NCBI RefSeq assembly: GCF_016901955.1
Contig: NZ_JACJLC010000007.1
Location: 1 to 64,000 of the forward strand
Origin: Pseudoflavonifractor phocaeensis
GTDB lineage: Bacteria > Bacillota > Clostridia > Oscillospirales > Oscillospiraceae
Direction of reading: 5' to 3'
Length of the DNA stretch: 64,000 bases
The notes beneath the pieces were generated by a model that saw only the letters and a program-made list of their open reading frames with translations, searched no databases and was not told the DNA's origin. The first letter of the stretch is position 1; every line of letters starts with the position of its first letter. This document shows positions 7,372-15,909 of the stretch, piece by piece. Position numbers and translations under genes: made by a program.

Positions 7372-8802
7372 TCAACCTGCCAGATCATCCGGTTTCCCGT
7401 GTTCTTTCGCTGCGGCGATCTCTTCTTTCATCTCCCGGATCAGCTTCGCCAGCTTCATTTCGCACTCGGCCTCGGTCTTTGCGTACACATTCCGGGCCAT
7501 GCGCTGGCCATTGACGATGGGGGAGTAACGGCCCTCCCACAGGTGGTCATTGATCCGGCTGACGCAACCAGTGCCCGGTTTGCGCCGCTGCCCCTTGCGG
7601 GCCTGGAAGGTGCTGGGGGCCGGTTTCCGGGATGCTGATTCCCGCATGGGCTTCGGTTCGGCTCTCCCGATCCCCCTGTCGATCTTGTCCGCTGCGTTCT
7701 GCCGCATGGCGTCAGTGATGTGAGCGTATGTGTTCAGGGTGGTGGTGCTGGACACATGGCCGATGATGGTGCTCAGGGTCTTGATATCCATCCCATGCTC
7801 CAGAGAGGCAGTGGCGAAGGTATGCCTTAAATCGTGGAAGCGGAGTCTTTTGCACTCCGCCCGTTCCAGCACCGTCTGAAGCCGCTTCCGGACGGCGGCC
7901 GGGTCCATAGGGGAGTCTTCCTTGACAGGGGAGGGAAACATCCACCGTGAGTGGACGGCTTGTTTGTAGGTCTTGAGCACGTTTAGGACCGGGGCAGGGA
8001 GGAGTACCGTCCGGTTCCCCGCCTTGGTCTTGGGCGGGGATACTGCCAGTTCTCCCTTGACCCGGTGGACCTGCCGCTCCACCCGCAGGGTGCCGGTCCG
8101 GAGATTCAGGTCACGCCACTGGAGGGCCAGGATCTCGCCCCGGCGCAGGCCAGTGGCCAGTTCCAAGAGAAGCAGCTCGTAGCAGCCGTCCTCCCTGGCC
8201 TGGATCAGCAGCCGCTGGATCTCCTCCGGAGTCAGAACCTTCATTTCTCTGCCCTTGACAGGCGGAAGTTTACAGCTGTCCGCCGGGTTGCGGAAGATCA
8301 GTTTCTCCTCCACTGCCTTGTCCAGTGCGGCGTGGAGGGTGGTGTGGATGCCCCGGATGGTCTGGTCGGAGAGACCCTCTCCATAGAGTTCTGTGCGCAG
8401 CAATCTGCCATTCTGCCTAAGATGGGTATAGAACTGCTGGATGTCCCCGGTGGTCAGCTTGTCCAGCTGGATACCGCCCAAGGCGGGAATGATGTGTTGG
8501 TAGATCCGCCGTTCATAGGACATCTGGGTGTTAGGACGGAGACTCGCTTTCTTGTAGTCCTGGTACCAATGATCCAGCCAAGCACCCAGGGAAAGCCCTG
8601 CTTTTGGAACTTCAGGGGCGGGAGTCTCCAGTCTCTCCCGCAGGGCCTTCAGCTTTGCCACACATTCTGTTTTTGTCTTAGCAAGGACATTTTTGGTTTT
8701 GGGCAGGCCCTTTTCGTCATAGCCGATGACCACTCGGCCCTCCCACCGGCCGTCCTTTCTCAGACGGACGCTGCCGTCGCCGTGTTTTCTGCGTTTTGCC
8801 AC
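7372..8802 (-). CDS. Tyrosine recombinase (integrase) with extra C-terminal arm domain
   Basis: A 476-residue site-specific integrase starting at GTG 8802, with GAGGAG upstream. The N-terminal AP2-like arm-binding domain (about 9-55, GSVRLRKDGRWEGR) is followed by a core-binding domain (about 70-165) and the catalytic domain: Arg in ATGLRRGEIL, HDLRHTFAT, GHVSSTTTLNTYAHI with the nucleophilic Tyr. After residue 405 a second AP2-like unit appears (GCVSRINDHLWEGRYS ... NVYAKTEAECEMKL), resembling the N-terminal one. It lies beside att scar 2, ending 180 bp from it, and is predicted to act at the tRNA-Thr core. It is cotranscribed behind the mobilisation genes. Confidence 0.9.
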   Translation of the reverse strand: MAKRRKHGDGSVRLRKDGRWEGRVVIGYDEKGLPKTKNVLAKTKTECVAKLKALRERLETPAPEVPKAGLSLGAWLDHWYQDYKKASLRPNTQMSYERRIYQHIIPALGGIQLDKLTTGDIQQFYTHLRQNGRLLRTELYGEGLSDQTIRGIHTTLHAALDKAVEEKLIFRNPADSCKLPPVKGREMKVLTPEEIQRLLIQAREDGCYELLLLELATGLRRGEILALQWRDLNLRTGTLRVERQVHRVKGELAVSPPKTKAGNRTVLLPAPVLNVLKTYKQAVHSRWMFPSPVKEDSPMDPAAVRKRLQTVLERAECKRLRFHDLRHTFATASLEHGMDIKTLSTIIGHVSSTTTLNTYAHITDAMRQNAADKIDRGIGRAEPKPMRESASRKPAPSTFQARKGQRRKPGTGCVSRINDHLWEGRYSPIVNGQRMARNVYAKTEAECEMKLAKLIREMKEEIAAAKEHGKPDDLAG

Positions 8803-9620
8803 GGGGCCATCTCCTCTCCTATGCTCTGCGCCATTTCATGAGTCAGACGTCGAATGGCCCGCCGTGCCTCCCGCACCAGCGCATCCCTTGACTGGGACTT
8901 CTGCTCATAAGTGTGGAGCATCTCCTGCTGGAAGATTTGATTGGTCAGCTGAGACTTGATTTTGTGGATGCCTTCCCGCGTCAGGTATGCCTCACCGGGC
9001 ACCGTTGACCACGCCATCATGTGGACGTGTGGGTGGTCACCCTCGTCGTGGTAGGCGGCGTACCAGCGGAAGTGATTTGGCGGGATGTTCATCGCGGCGG
9101 CGATGTCATTGCGGTTTGCCAGGAGCAAATTTTGCCACGCCCTGGCGTTGTCGTAGCCAAGACGGGTTGCATCCTCACGTTTCAGGGAGATGATGTGGGT
9201 CCATACGTTGCCGGTGTAGTGATCCAACTCCCGCATTGCTTTTTCTAAATCCACGCCGTCCTCATCCCCAAAGAGGCCGTGGTCACCCAACCGCTCTGCC
9301 CTGGGACGGGTGGCAATGTACTTCATGTAGCCGTCCGACTGCTGAACCTGCGGCCAGATTTCTTCCAGTGCCCTGGTGATGAAGGCGGAGGCGTTGTCCT
9401 TGGTAGACTTGTCTTTGTAGTCCAAATACTCGTCCAGTTCTTTGGACGAAGGGAAATCTTTCACCAGTTTTCTGACCAACTGCTCCTGCTTTCTCGTTGG
9501 CGGACGGTCATCCGGGAGCAGTTCCACCCGTTCCCGTGTTCCAATGTACTGCAGATATCCACTGACAGGATGGTTTCTATCGCACTGCAGGTAGGGACTT
9601 TTCAGGATCAGTCTTGCCAC
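8760..9620 (-). CDS. MobP3-type relaxase, C-terminally short
   Basis: The 286-residue protein opens with ARLILKSPYLQCD and contains the metal-binding HPHVHMMAW triad region at about residue 193, after GNVWTHIISLKREDA, as in MOBP relaxases of Firmicutes mobilisable elements. These nick the oriT and lead DNA transfer. Usual members run 130 or more residues longer; this one stops inside the integrase gene, overlapping its first 43 bp, so the C-terminal region is missing. It overlaps the upstream accessory gene by 13 bp, indicating coupling. It may still nick DNA, since the catalytic half is complete, but would need a conjugative helper. Confidence 0.8.
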   Translation of the reverse strand: MARLILKSPYLQCDRNHPVSGYLQYIGTRERVELLPDDRPPTRKQEQLVRKLVKDFPSSKELDEYLDYKDKSTKDNASAFITRALEEIWPQVQQSDGYMKYIATRPRAERLGDHGLFGDEDGVDLEKAMRELDHYTGNVWTHIISLKREDATRLGYDNARAWQNLLLANRNDIAAAMNIPPNHFRWYAAYHDEGDHPHVHMMAWSTVPGEAYLTREGIHKIKSQLTNQIFQQEMLHTYEQKSQSRDALVREARRAIRRLTHEMAQSIGEEMAPWQNAENTATAASV

Positions 9621-10027
9621 TCATCGTCCTCCTCCCAGGCCCCACGTACCCGCTGCTCCAGCGAGACACGGCCGTTGGTCTTTTTCACATTTTGCACGCT
9701 CTCCGCTCTCCGGCGGCGGAGGTCCTCGTCGCTGAACTGATAGGTGTCGGCCAAGATACCAGCCACCATGTCCTGCTCCACCGCCTGCTTGAAGGTCAGG
9801 GAGGACAGCCGCTCCTCCAGTTGTCCCAGCCGCCCGTCCAGGTAGGACTTGATAGACGTTGGCAGGAAAAGGCCGGCGTCGTTGGCGCTGAGGTAGTCCA
9901 GGTAAAAGTCCACCGCCCGCTCAATGAAGGCGGTCATGCTCCGGCTTCCATCCTCCTGAAACCGGCGCTCCAGAATGGCTTTCTTTTCCGAGGTGAGATA
10001 GAAAGCAAATCTCTCTTTTTTGCCCAT
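9608..10027 (-). CDS. Mobilisation accessory protein (MobC/RHH-like)
   Basis: A 139-residue basic protein starting GKKERFAFYLTSEKKAILER, followed by DGSRSMTAFIERAVDFYLDY, which has the strand-helix-helix look of ribbon-helix-helix relaxosome proteins. The rest is helical and charged. AAGGAG lies before the ATG. It directly precedes and overlaps the relaxase, the usual place of an oriT-binding accessory factor, and the palindrome at 10157-10179 just upstream is a plausible target. Assignment relies on context and the RHH-like N-terminus. Confidence 0.65.
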   Translation of the reverse strand: MGKKERFAFYLTSEKKAILERRFQEDGSRSMTAFIERAVDFYLDYLSANDAGLFLPTSIKSYLDGRLGQLEERLSSLTFKQAVEQDMVAGILADTYQFSDEDLRRRRAESVQNVKKTNGRVSLEQRVRGAWEEDDEWQD

Positions 10028-10376
10028 AAACTGCTCCTTTCCGGGGCGTGACCCCTATTTTTTCGTTATGGCAGTAGGAGTTCGGGGATTGTGACCACAA
10101 ACGTGATCCCCGCCGCCTGTTTTTGACCCCACTTTTGATACACCCAAAACTCCCGTAACTGCCCGCACTGCGGGCAGTTGTGACCGGCCGAAGGCGCCAC
10201 CGGCGACCCCGGCGTTTATCCTGCTTTCCCTTTCGTCCTTCGGTTCCGCTCCAAAAGGGCCGGAAGCCTTGTACCGCAACGCCTCCCACAACCGGCCCAC
10301 ACTGGCCTGAAACCCGCCGAGAGGGGCAGGGACTCTGCCCCTCCCGCAATCGGGGCACACAGTGGCCCACAGGCGG
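10028..10376. other. Gene-less gap holding a candidate oriT
   Basis: A perfect inverted repeat, AACTGCCCGCA and TGCGGGCAGTT, around one central C lies at 10157-10179. It is followed by the GGCCGAAGGCGCCACCGGCG-type structured DNA and is upstream of the mobilisation genes. Relaxase targets of such modules usually lie here, beside inverted repeats. A 101-codon frame crosses the gap but has no motif and no good start, so I do not call it. Confidence 0.45.
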
Positions 10377-10784
10377 TCACGTTGGGCTTTCCCGCGCCCG
10401 CAGGAGTTTCGCCACTCGCTGGCGTTCTGTGGCTAACTCCAATTCCGCCAGTTGGCGGTCGTAGTGCTGGTCAATCACCTCTCCGATAGGCCGGAGAGTA
10501 AACAGCAGATTTCCGTTGCGCCTGCCGCTGGACTTGGTAATGACCTCGGTGGGTTCGGTGGTGATGAGACCACGCTCCTCCAGTTGACGGATGTACTTGC
10601 GGACAGTATTTTCACTCATGCCCACTGCTTCGCCGATGGTTTTGATGCTGGGCCAGCACTGATGCGTCTTTCGATTTTCGCACCGTTTCAGGAAACTGTA
10701 CACCGCCAGCTCGCCATAGTCCAGTCCCAGCTGGAACAACTCGTTGGGCAGGAAGAAACCGTCCCGATAATTTCCGTACTTCAT
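10377..10784 (-). CDS. HTH replication/mobilisation protein of the element
   Basis: This 135-residue protein starts at ATG 10784, preceded by AGGAGG; ten more in-frame codons upstream overlap the neighbour and are unlikely. It contains a winged-helix HTH at about residues 45-90 (WPSIKTIGEAVGMSENTVRKYIRQ then LEERGLITTE), the HTH_36 type seen in replication initiators and small regulators of Clostridial elements. The C-terminal third is a charged helix. Its exact role, initiator or regulator, cannot be told from sequence alone. Confidence 0.65.
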   Translation of the reverse strand: MKYGNYRDGFFLPNELFQLGLDYGELAVYSFLKRCENRKTHQCWPSIKTIGEAVGMSENTVRKYIRQLEERGLITTEPTEVITKSSGRRNGNLLFTLRPIGEVIDQHYDRQLAELELATERQRVAKLLRARESPT

Positions 10785-10990
10785 GTGCTGCCTCCTGTGT
10801 GTTCCTTCACCCACTGGATGAACTGCTCCTTGGGTACCACCATCCTGTTGCCGATGCGCAGTACCGGGAAGCCCGGCTCGTGCATCAGTTCATATCCGCT
10901 GGACGGTGAGACGCCCAATACCTTCGCCACTGTTTTTGAGTTGAGAAACAGCGGCAGCTCCTCATAATTTTTGTAGGCAGACTCTTTCAT
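10781..10990 (-). CDS. Excisionase-like HTH_17 DNA-binding protein
   Basis: A 69-residue protein from ATG 10990, with GAGGGGG upstream; 29 further in-frame codons before it lack a start signal. The core LFLNSKTVAKVLGVSPSSGY ... HEPGFPVLRIGNRMVVPKEQF is the MerR-like winged helix of the excisionase/HTH_17 family. Such proteins bend att DNA and steer the integrase towards excision. It overlaps the next gene by four bases, so the two are coupled. Confidence 0.75.
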   Translation of the reverse strand: MKESAYKNYEELPLFLNSKTVAKVLGVSPSSGYELMHEPGFPVLRIGNRMVVPKEQFIQWVKEHTGGST

Positions 10991-11123
10991 TTTGATTACC
11001 CCCTCTACTACTTTACCCGAGGACATTTCTGAAGTGACATAGAATTGACACACCTGTGCTTCTTTTAACCCCCTCACTATGTATTGGGGAAATAATATCC
11101 TTTTGACATATTTCTGACAGAAA

Positions 11124-11158
11124 AGCGGAGCGCCTGCTTGGTCAGCAGACGCTCCGCT
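11124..11158 (-). terminator. Terminator after the sigma-like gene
   Basis: AGCGGAGCG and CGCTCCGCT arms with an extended inner stem pair around a short loop; on the minus strand the stem is followed by TTTTCTG. It lies 15 bp past the stop of the 11174-11881 gene. Confidence 0.7.
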
Positions 11159-11173
11159 CAGTGTTGGGTCGAT

Positions 11174-11881
11174 TCAGTTTTGCGCCGGTTTCCGCAGACG
11201 GCATTTTCCATCTGCTTCGTCCCGATCCTTCAGCAGACGAGCCAGGGCAGAGAAAAACTTCTTTTGCAGATAGTCCACGCTGCCCCGGTTGAGCTGATGG
11301 GCCTCTGCGTACTTGCGGATGGACAGGCCGTCTACAAACCGCTCCCGGAAATAGTCCCGGTATTCTGACAGGATGGTTTTCAGAGCGTTGTCCAGAAACT
11401 GCAGATCCTCTTTCAGCTTGGCGAAATCACTTCGTGTGATGGCCGCATATCTTTTTTCTTTCACGCAAAGGTGGTATTTGTTCCAGTCGAAGGTGTAGTT
11501 CTCGCAGAGTTCCTTGGCGTATGCGTGGTAGGTGAGAGACTGCTGATACTCTCGGGAGTCGTATTCTTCATCCAACTGCCGCCGATGCCGTTTGCGCACC
11601 GGCCCCCGGAAGCCCTCATCTTCCAGTCTTTCGATGGCAGCCGCTGAGATCTTCATGTTTATCTGCCGCTTGTACTTGGCCTTCCGCTCTCCATCCACTT
11701 TTACGAAGGCGCAGAAGGATTTTTTGCTGGAGGTGCAGTACCTGGGGACATCCGCGAAAGGATAGGAAGTCCAGATGACGGTCTCCTCTCCGGTGTCGGC
11801 ATCGGTGGCCGTGGAAATCACATAGACCACCTTGCCATCGTACCGCCGGTAGTACCCAGCACAGATCCGCCTGCCCGCCAT
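11174..11881 (-). CDS. Element-encoded protein with sigma-region-4-like C-terminus
   Basis: A 235-residue basic protein with GGAGGT before its ATG. The N-terminus (GYYRRYDGKVVYVISTATD ... WTSYPFADVP) is strand-rich and recalls short domains of unknown function on mobile elements. The C-terminal ~60 residues (LKTILSEYRDYFRERFVDG, SIRKYAEAHQLNRGSVDYLQ) look like the HTH of sigma region 4 or a phage sigma-like regulator. Proteins of this layout are common at the right side of Clostridial mobilisable modules. It is the last gene of the mobilisation block; metabolic genes follow on the other strand. Confidence 0.5.
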   Translation of the reverse strand: MAGRRICAGYYRRYDGKVVYVISTATDADTGEETVIWTSYPFADVPRYCTSSKKSFCAFVKVDGERKAKYKRQINMKISAAAIERLEDEGFRGPVRKRHRRQLDEEYDSREYQQSLTYHAYAKELCENYTFDWNKYHLCVKEKRYAAITRSDFAKLKEDLQFLDNALKTILSEYRDYFRERFVDGLSIRKYAEAHQLNRGSVDYLQKKFFSALARLLKDRDEADGKCRLRKPAQN

Positions 11882-12036
11882 TGCCGTACCTCCATTCTTT
11901 TTCTGCCTTCAGTATAGCGAAGCGCGGGCTTTCTGTAAATGGTGGAGGTTTTTCTTTGTTTTATTCCCCAGCAGGATTTGAGGGCGCTTGTCTGTTATAG
12001 GCGATTTATTATTTAGTAAAATTTTAGTAAAATCTA

Positions 12037-12064
12037 TTGACTTCGACAGCATCAGAAATATAAT
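12037..12064 (+). promoter_or_regulatory. Promoter of the LacI-family gene
   Basis: TTGACT at 12037-12042 and TATAAT at 12059-12064 are 16 bp apart. A direct repeat, TTAGTAAAAT twice, lies immediately upstream and may be a regulator site. Confidence 0.65.
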
Positions 12065-12095
12065 GGGTTTAGAACGACATAAAAGGGGGAACTTC

Positions 12096-13073
12096 ATGGC
12101 AACAATTAAAGATGTAGCCCAGGCCGCCCAGGTCTCGGCTGCCGCGGTTTCCCGAGTTCTAAATAAGGATGACAATATCTCTGTCACGCCGGAGGTGCGG
12201 GCCCGGATTTTTCAGGCGGCTCACGCCCTGGGCTATGTGTCCCCACGGCAGCGGAAGGCGGCGGAGCACAAGACTCATCTGGTCATCGGGGTGGCGGACT
12301 GGCGAATCATACGCCCGGATCGGCCCAATGTGCGGCTGTCCTCTCTGTCCTGCCTGGTGCAGATGATGACGGACCAGTATGAGGTCTCCTTTGTGCGGCT
12401 GACCTTTGGGGAGCCCCAGAAAGTGGACGGCATCATTGCCCTGGGTGTGTTCAGCGAGAAAGAGATCGACTTTCTCCGCTCTCTGTCCTTTGCTATCGTT
12501 TTCGTGAACTCCAATCAGCACAACTATGAGTTCGACCAAGTGCAGGTGGACTTTGACCGGGGCCAGGAGCAGATGGTGTCCTATCTGCTGGATCAGAAGC
12601 GGTACACCGGCCTGGGGTATATCGGCGGCATCTACGACGGGCCCAATGGCCGCATCGGTGCCCACCGCCTGGCAGCCATCCAGCGTATCTTGGAGGAGCG
12701 CGGCCAGTACGATCCCCGCACCTTCCATGTGGGGGAGATCAGCCGGGAGAGCGGCTATGCACTGGCCAAGAAGGCCGTGGAGGAACATGCTCTGGCTGAG
12801 GCCATACTGCTGGGCAGCGACGAGGTGGCTGAGGGCGCTCTGGAGGCTTTCCGGGAGCTGGGCATCCGTGTGCCGAAAGATGTGGCGGTCATTATTTATC
12901 AGGATATTCAGACTTTGGAGAGCAAGTGGCCCACCGGCACCTGCCTGGAGATGTTCCCGGACTATGTGTGGGAAAACGCCCTGGAGCTGCTGTTCGGGCG
13001 AATCAGCCAGCGCCGCTCTCAGGCGGTCACCGTCACAGTGCCTACCCACCTGAAGATCGGCGACACCGCCTGA
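12096..13073 (+). CDS. LacI/GalR-family transcriptional regulator
   Basis: A 325-residue regulator from ATG 12096, preceded by AAAGGGGGAA; codons upstream precede the promoter and are excluded. The HTH and hinge are typical (ATIKDVAQAAQVSAAAVSRV, then ARIFQAAHALGYVS), followed by a periplasmic-binding-like effector domain (VDGIIALGVFSEKEIDFL, GLGYIGG, AILLGSDEVAEGAL). The first subdomain is short and lacks some usual strands. It stands 92 bp before the importer genes on the same strand and is their probable regulator; the effector is likely a sugar or polyol derivative, which is inference. Confidence 0.88.
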   Translation: MATIKDVAQAAQVSAAAVSRVLNKDDNISVTPEVRARIFQAAHALGYVSPRQRKAAEHKTHLVIGVADWRIIRPDRPNVRLSSLSCLVQMMTDQYEVSFVRLTFGEPQKVDGIIALGVFSEKEIDFLRSLSFAIVFVNSNQHNYEFDQVQVDFDRGQEQMVSYLLDQKRYTGLGYIGGIYDGPNGRIGAHRLAAIQRILEERGQYDPRTFHVGEISRESGYALAKKAVEEHALAEAILLGSDEVAEGALEAFRELGIRVPKDVAVIIYQDIQTLESKWPTGTCLEMFPDYVWENALELLFGRISQRRSQAVTVTVPTHLKIGDTA

Positions 13074-13165
13074 TCTCCTACAATGGTTATAAGAGGAATT
13101 TCCTCTGTAACAGATACATTCTAAATCAAAGGCAAAATACAGCAAACATCGAGGAGGATTAAAGT

Positions 13166-14251
13166 ATGAAAAAAGCACTTTCTCTCCTGCTGGCCGGCGT
13201 GATGTGCATTGGCCTGTTGGCCGGCTGCGGCGGTCAGAACACGGAGGACACCCAGGGCTCCGGCAGCACGCCGGACACCAGCAGCACCCAGGAGAGCGGG
13301 AACAAGACTATCGATACCCTGCGCATCGCCTTTGTCCCCTCTCGGGAGCCGGAGGAGATCATCACCGCCACCGAACCCCTGAAGCAGATGCTCACCGATG
13401 AGCTGGCTAAGCTGGGCTACGACGTGGGCGAGGTGGACATCACCGTGGGTACCAGCTACGAGGCGGTGGGCGAGGCCCTGTCCGCCGGCACCGCCGATGT
13501 GGGCCTGATCCCCGGCGGCACCTATGTGCTCTATGACGACGGCTGCGACGTGCTGCTGACCGCCACCCGGGACGGCCTGTCCATCGACTCCGACAACGCC
13601 AAGGACTGGAACGACAACGCCCCCACTGAGCCCACCACCGAGCAGGTCACCAGCTATCGGGCCCTGATGATCGCCGGCCCCTCCGAGAAGGGCCAGGAGC
13701 TGGCCGCTAAGGTCAACGCTGGCGAGGCCTTGACCTGGGAGGACGTGAGCAGCGCCAACTGGAGCGTGGCCAACTCCTCCTCTCCCGCCGGTTACATCTA
13801 TCCCTCCCTGTGGCTGCAGGAGAATTTCGGCCACAACATCACCGACCTGCCCCACGCGGTGCAGTCCGACTCCTACGGCAGTGCCTTCGCCCGTCTGGCC
13901 TCCGGTCAGGTGGACATCCTCTGCACCTACGCCGATGCCCGTCGGGACTATGAGGACGAGTGGACTGGCGAGTACGGCATGACCAACAGCATTTGGGACG
14001 ACACCGCCGTGGTGGGCGTCACCCCCGCCATCTACAACGATACCATCAGTGTCAGCAAGACCTCTCCTATCATGGACGACGACTTCAAGGCCGCCCTGTC
14101 CGAGGCTTTCATCAATATCGGCAACACTGAAGAGGGCAAAGAGGTCATCGCTATTTACAGCCACAACGGCTACCTGCCCGCACAGTCCTCTGACTACGAC
14201 TCCGAGCGGGCCGCCCAGGAGATGATCCAGTCCCTGAACAGCGCGGGCTAA
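13166..14251 (+). CDS. phnD: PhnD-like substrate-binding lipoprotein
   Basis: The 361-residue protein has a lipoprotein signal (LSLLLAGVMCIGLLAGC, lipobox Cys near residue 20) and a Ser/Thr-rich linker. Its mature part resembles phosphate/phosphite/phosphonate binding proteins: TLRIAFVPSREPEEIITATE at the N-terminal lobe, DVGLIPGGTYVL, and DSYGSAFARLASGQVDILCTYAD. PhnD-family proteins bind phosphonates or phosphate esters outside the membrane. The family signature of a Ser/Thr oxyanion pocket cannot be judged by eye. It is the first gene of the importer, with GAGGAGG upstream; a stem-loop separates it from phnC, suggesting it is made in excess over the other subunits. Confidence 0.85.
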   Translation: MKKALSLLLAGVMCIGLLAGCGGQNTEDTQGSGSTPDTSSTQESGNKTIDTLRIAFVPSREPEEIITATEPLKQMLTDELAKLGYDVGEVDITVGTSYEAVGEALSAGTADVGLIPGGTYVLYDDGCDVLLTATRDGLSIDSDNAKDWNDNAPTEPTTEQVTSYRALMIAGPSEKGQELAAKVNAGEALTWEDVSSANWSVANSSSPAGYIYPSLWLQENFGHNITDLPHAVQSDSYGSAFARLASGQVDILCTYADARRDYEDEWTGEYGMTNSIWDDTAVVGVTPAIYNDTISVSKTSPIMDDDFKAALSEAFINIGNTEEGKEVIAIYSHNGYLPAQSSDYDSERAAQEMIQSLNSAG

Positions 14252-14275
14252 AACAATCCAGCAAGGACCACACAC

Positions 14276-14306
14276 GAGGGAGGGAGGCCGCGGCTTTCCT
14301 CCCTCC
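14276..14306 (+). other. Intercistronic stem-loop between phnD and phnC
   Basis: GAGGGAGG pairs with CCTCCCTC. Such hairpins often protect binding-protein mRNA ends and reduce readthrough into the ATPase gene. Confidence 0.5.
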
Positions 14307-14326
14307 TTTGAAATGGAGAGAACACC

Positions 14327-15079
14327 ATGATCGAGTTTAGAGAGGTAGAAAAACGCTATCCCAATGGGTATGAAGCCCTGCGGCACATCAACCTGACCAT
14401 TGACCAGGGGGAGTTTGTGGCCATCATTGGCCTGTCCGGCGCAGGCAAGTCCACTCTGATCCGCACCATCAACCGGATGCACGACATCACCCAGGGGGAA
14501 CTGACGGTAGACGGCACCGACGTCATGTCCCTCCACGGGAAGAGCCTGCGGAAGTTCCGGCGGAAGATCGGCATGATCTTCCAGTCCTTCAACCTAATCA
14601 CCCGAACCACCGTCATCAAGAACGTGCTCACCGCCTTTGTCCCCGATTTGCCCTGGTGGCGGGCGACTCTTGGCTTCTTCACGAAGGATGAGAAGATGAA
14701 AGCGTTGGAGGCGCTGGACCAGATGGGCATTCTGGACAAGGCCTTCGTCCGGGCGGACCAGCTCTCCGGCGGCCAGCAGCAGCGGGTGGCCCTGGCCCGG
14801 ACCCTGGCCCAGGACCCCCAGATCATCCTGGCAGACGAGCCGGTGGCCTCCCTGGACCCGGTGACCGCCAAGCAGGTCATGGACGATTTCCAGCGGATCA
14901 ACCGGGAGATGCACATCACAGTCCTGATCAACATCCACCATGTGGAGCTGGCGCTCCAGTACGCCACCCGGGTGGTGGGCATCCGGGCCGGTGAGATCGT
15001 CTACGACGGCCCGGCGGACCAGGTGGATCAGGCGGTTCTGGACGCCATCTACCAGGGGAAGCAGGAGGAGCCGGCATGA
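14327..15079 (+). CDS. phnC: Phosphonate-type ABC transporter ATPase
   Basis: 250 residues with Walker A GLSGAGKST (about 36), Q-loop, signature LSGGQQQRVALAR (about 146), Walker B IILADEP (about 166) and switch His in NIHHVEL. The insertion between Walker A and the signature (VPDLPWWRATLGFFTKDEK) is characteristic of PhnC-type ATPases, which power uptake of phosphonates or related anions. The gene overlaps the following permease by four bases. Substrate specificity cannot be taken from the ATPase. Confidence 0.9.
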   Translation: MIEFREVEKRYPNGYEALRHINLTIDQGEFVAIIGLSGAGKSTLIRTINRMHDITQGELTVDGTDVMSLHGKSLRKFRRKIGMIFQSFNLITRTTVIKNVLTAFVPDLPWWRATLGFFTKDEKMKALEALDQMGILDKAFVRADQLSGGQQQRVALARTLAQDPQIILADEPVASLDPVTAKQVMDDFQRINREMHITVLINIHHVELALQYATRVVGIRAGEIVYDGPADQVDQAVLDAIYQGKQEEPA

Positions 15080-15897
15080 GCGTATACGACAAGATCTTCC
15101 CGCCCAAGCTGCTGACACTCCCCAACGGAAAACAGATATCCAAGCCTCGCTCTCGGGCGCCCCTGGCAGCAGTCATTCTGGTGGCCATGACGGCCCTCTC
15201 GGTAGAGGTCACTGGTTTTGATATGGGCGTTCTCGTCAGCCGGATCCGGGAGTTCTTTGTTATCCTGGGGGAGATGATCCCGCCGGAGTGGGACTATATG
15301 TCTCAGATCTGGCAGCCCCTGTTTGATACCATCAAGATGTCTCTGCTGGGCTCTTTCATCGGTTCGATCCTGGTGGTTCCCTTTGCCATGCTGGCCTCCA
15401 CCAACATCATCCACAGCCGGGTGGTGGTGGCCGCCATGCGGCTGTTGCTGAGCATCATCCGCACCCTGCCCACCCTGGTCTCCGCCTTGATCGCCACCTA
15501 CATCTTCGGCCTGGGCACCCTGGCGGGCACCACGGCCATCGCCATCTTCACCTTCGCCTACATCGGCAAGATCCTCTACGAGGAGATCGAGACCGTGGAC
15601 ATGGGCCCCTTCGAGGCCATGGAGGCTATGGGGGCTACCAAGGTGCGCTCCTTCATCAGCGCCATTGTTCCCCAGGTGCTGCCCTCCTATCTCTCCAACT
15701 GCCTGTTCTGCTTTGAGGGCAACGTGCGCTATGCCTCCATCCTGGGCTATGTGGGCGCCGGCGGACTGGGCCTGATCCTCAACGAGAAGATCGGCTGGCG
15801 GGAGTACGCCAGCGTGGGCATGATCCTGCTGGCCCTGTTCGTCACCGTGTTCATCATCGAAACCATCAGCCGCGCCGCCCGGAAGCGGCTGGTATAA
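15076..15897 (+). CDS. phnE: Phosphonate-type ABC permease, first copy
   Basis: 273 residues with about six membrane helices and the EAA loop EAMEAMGATKVRSFISAIVPQ, the contact site for the ATPase. The long N-terminal part before the first clear permease helix (MSVYDKIFPPKLLTLPNGKQ) is normal for PhnE. It pairs with the next gene to form a heterodimeric channel, a frequent arrangement when two phnE genes occur. Translation is coupled to phnC by an ATGA overlap. Confidence 0.9.
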   Translation: MSVYDKIFPPKLLTLPNGKQISKPRSRAPLAAVILVAMTALSVEVTGFDMGVLVSRIREFFVILGEMIPPEWDYMSQIWQPLFDTIKMSLLGSFIGSILVVPFAMLASTNIIHSRVVVAAMRLLLSIIRTLPTLVSALIATYIFGLGTLAGTTAIAIFTFAYIGKILYEEIETVDMGPFEAMEAMGATKVRSFISAIVPQVLPSYLSNCLFCFEGNVRYASILGYVGAGGLGLILNEKIGWREYASVGMILLALFVTVFIIETISRAARKRLV

Positions 15898-15909
15898 GGA
15901 GGGGACGCC

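Noticed and set aside
10055-10360. 101-codon minus frame in the candidate oriT gap
   Set aside because: Low-complexity Gly/Arg/Pro sequence, one isolated CxxC, no ribosome site, and it runs through the palindrome.
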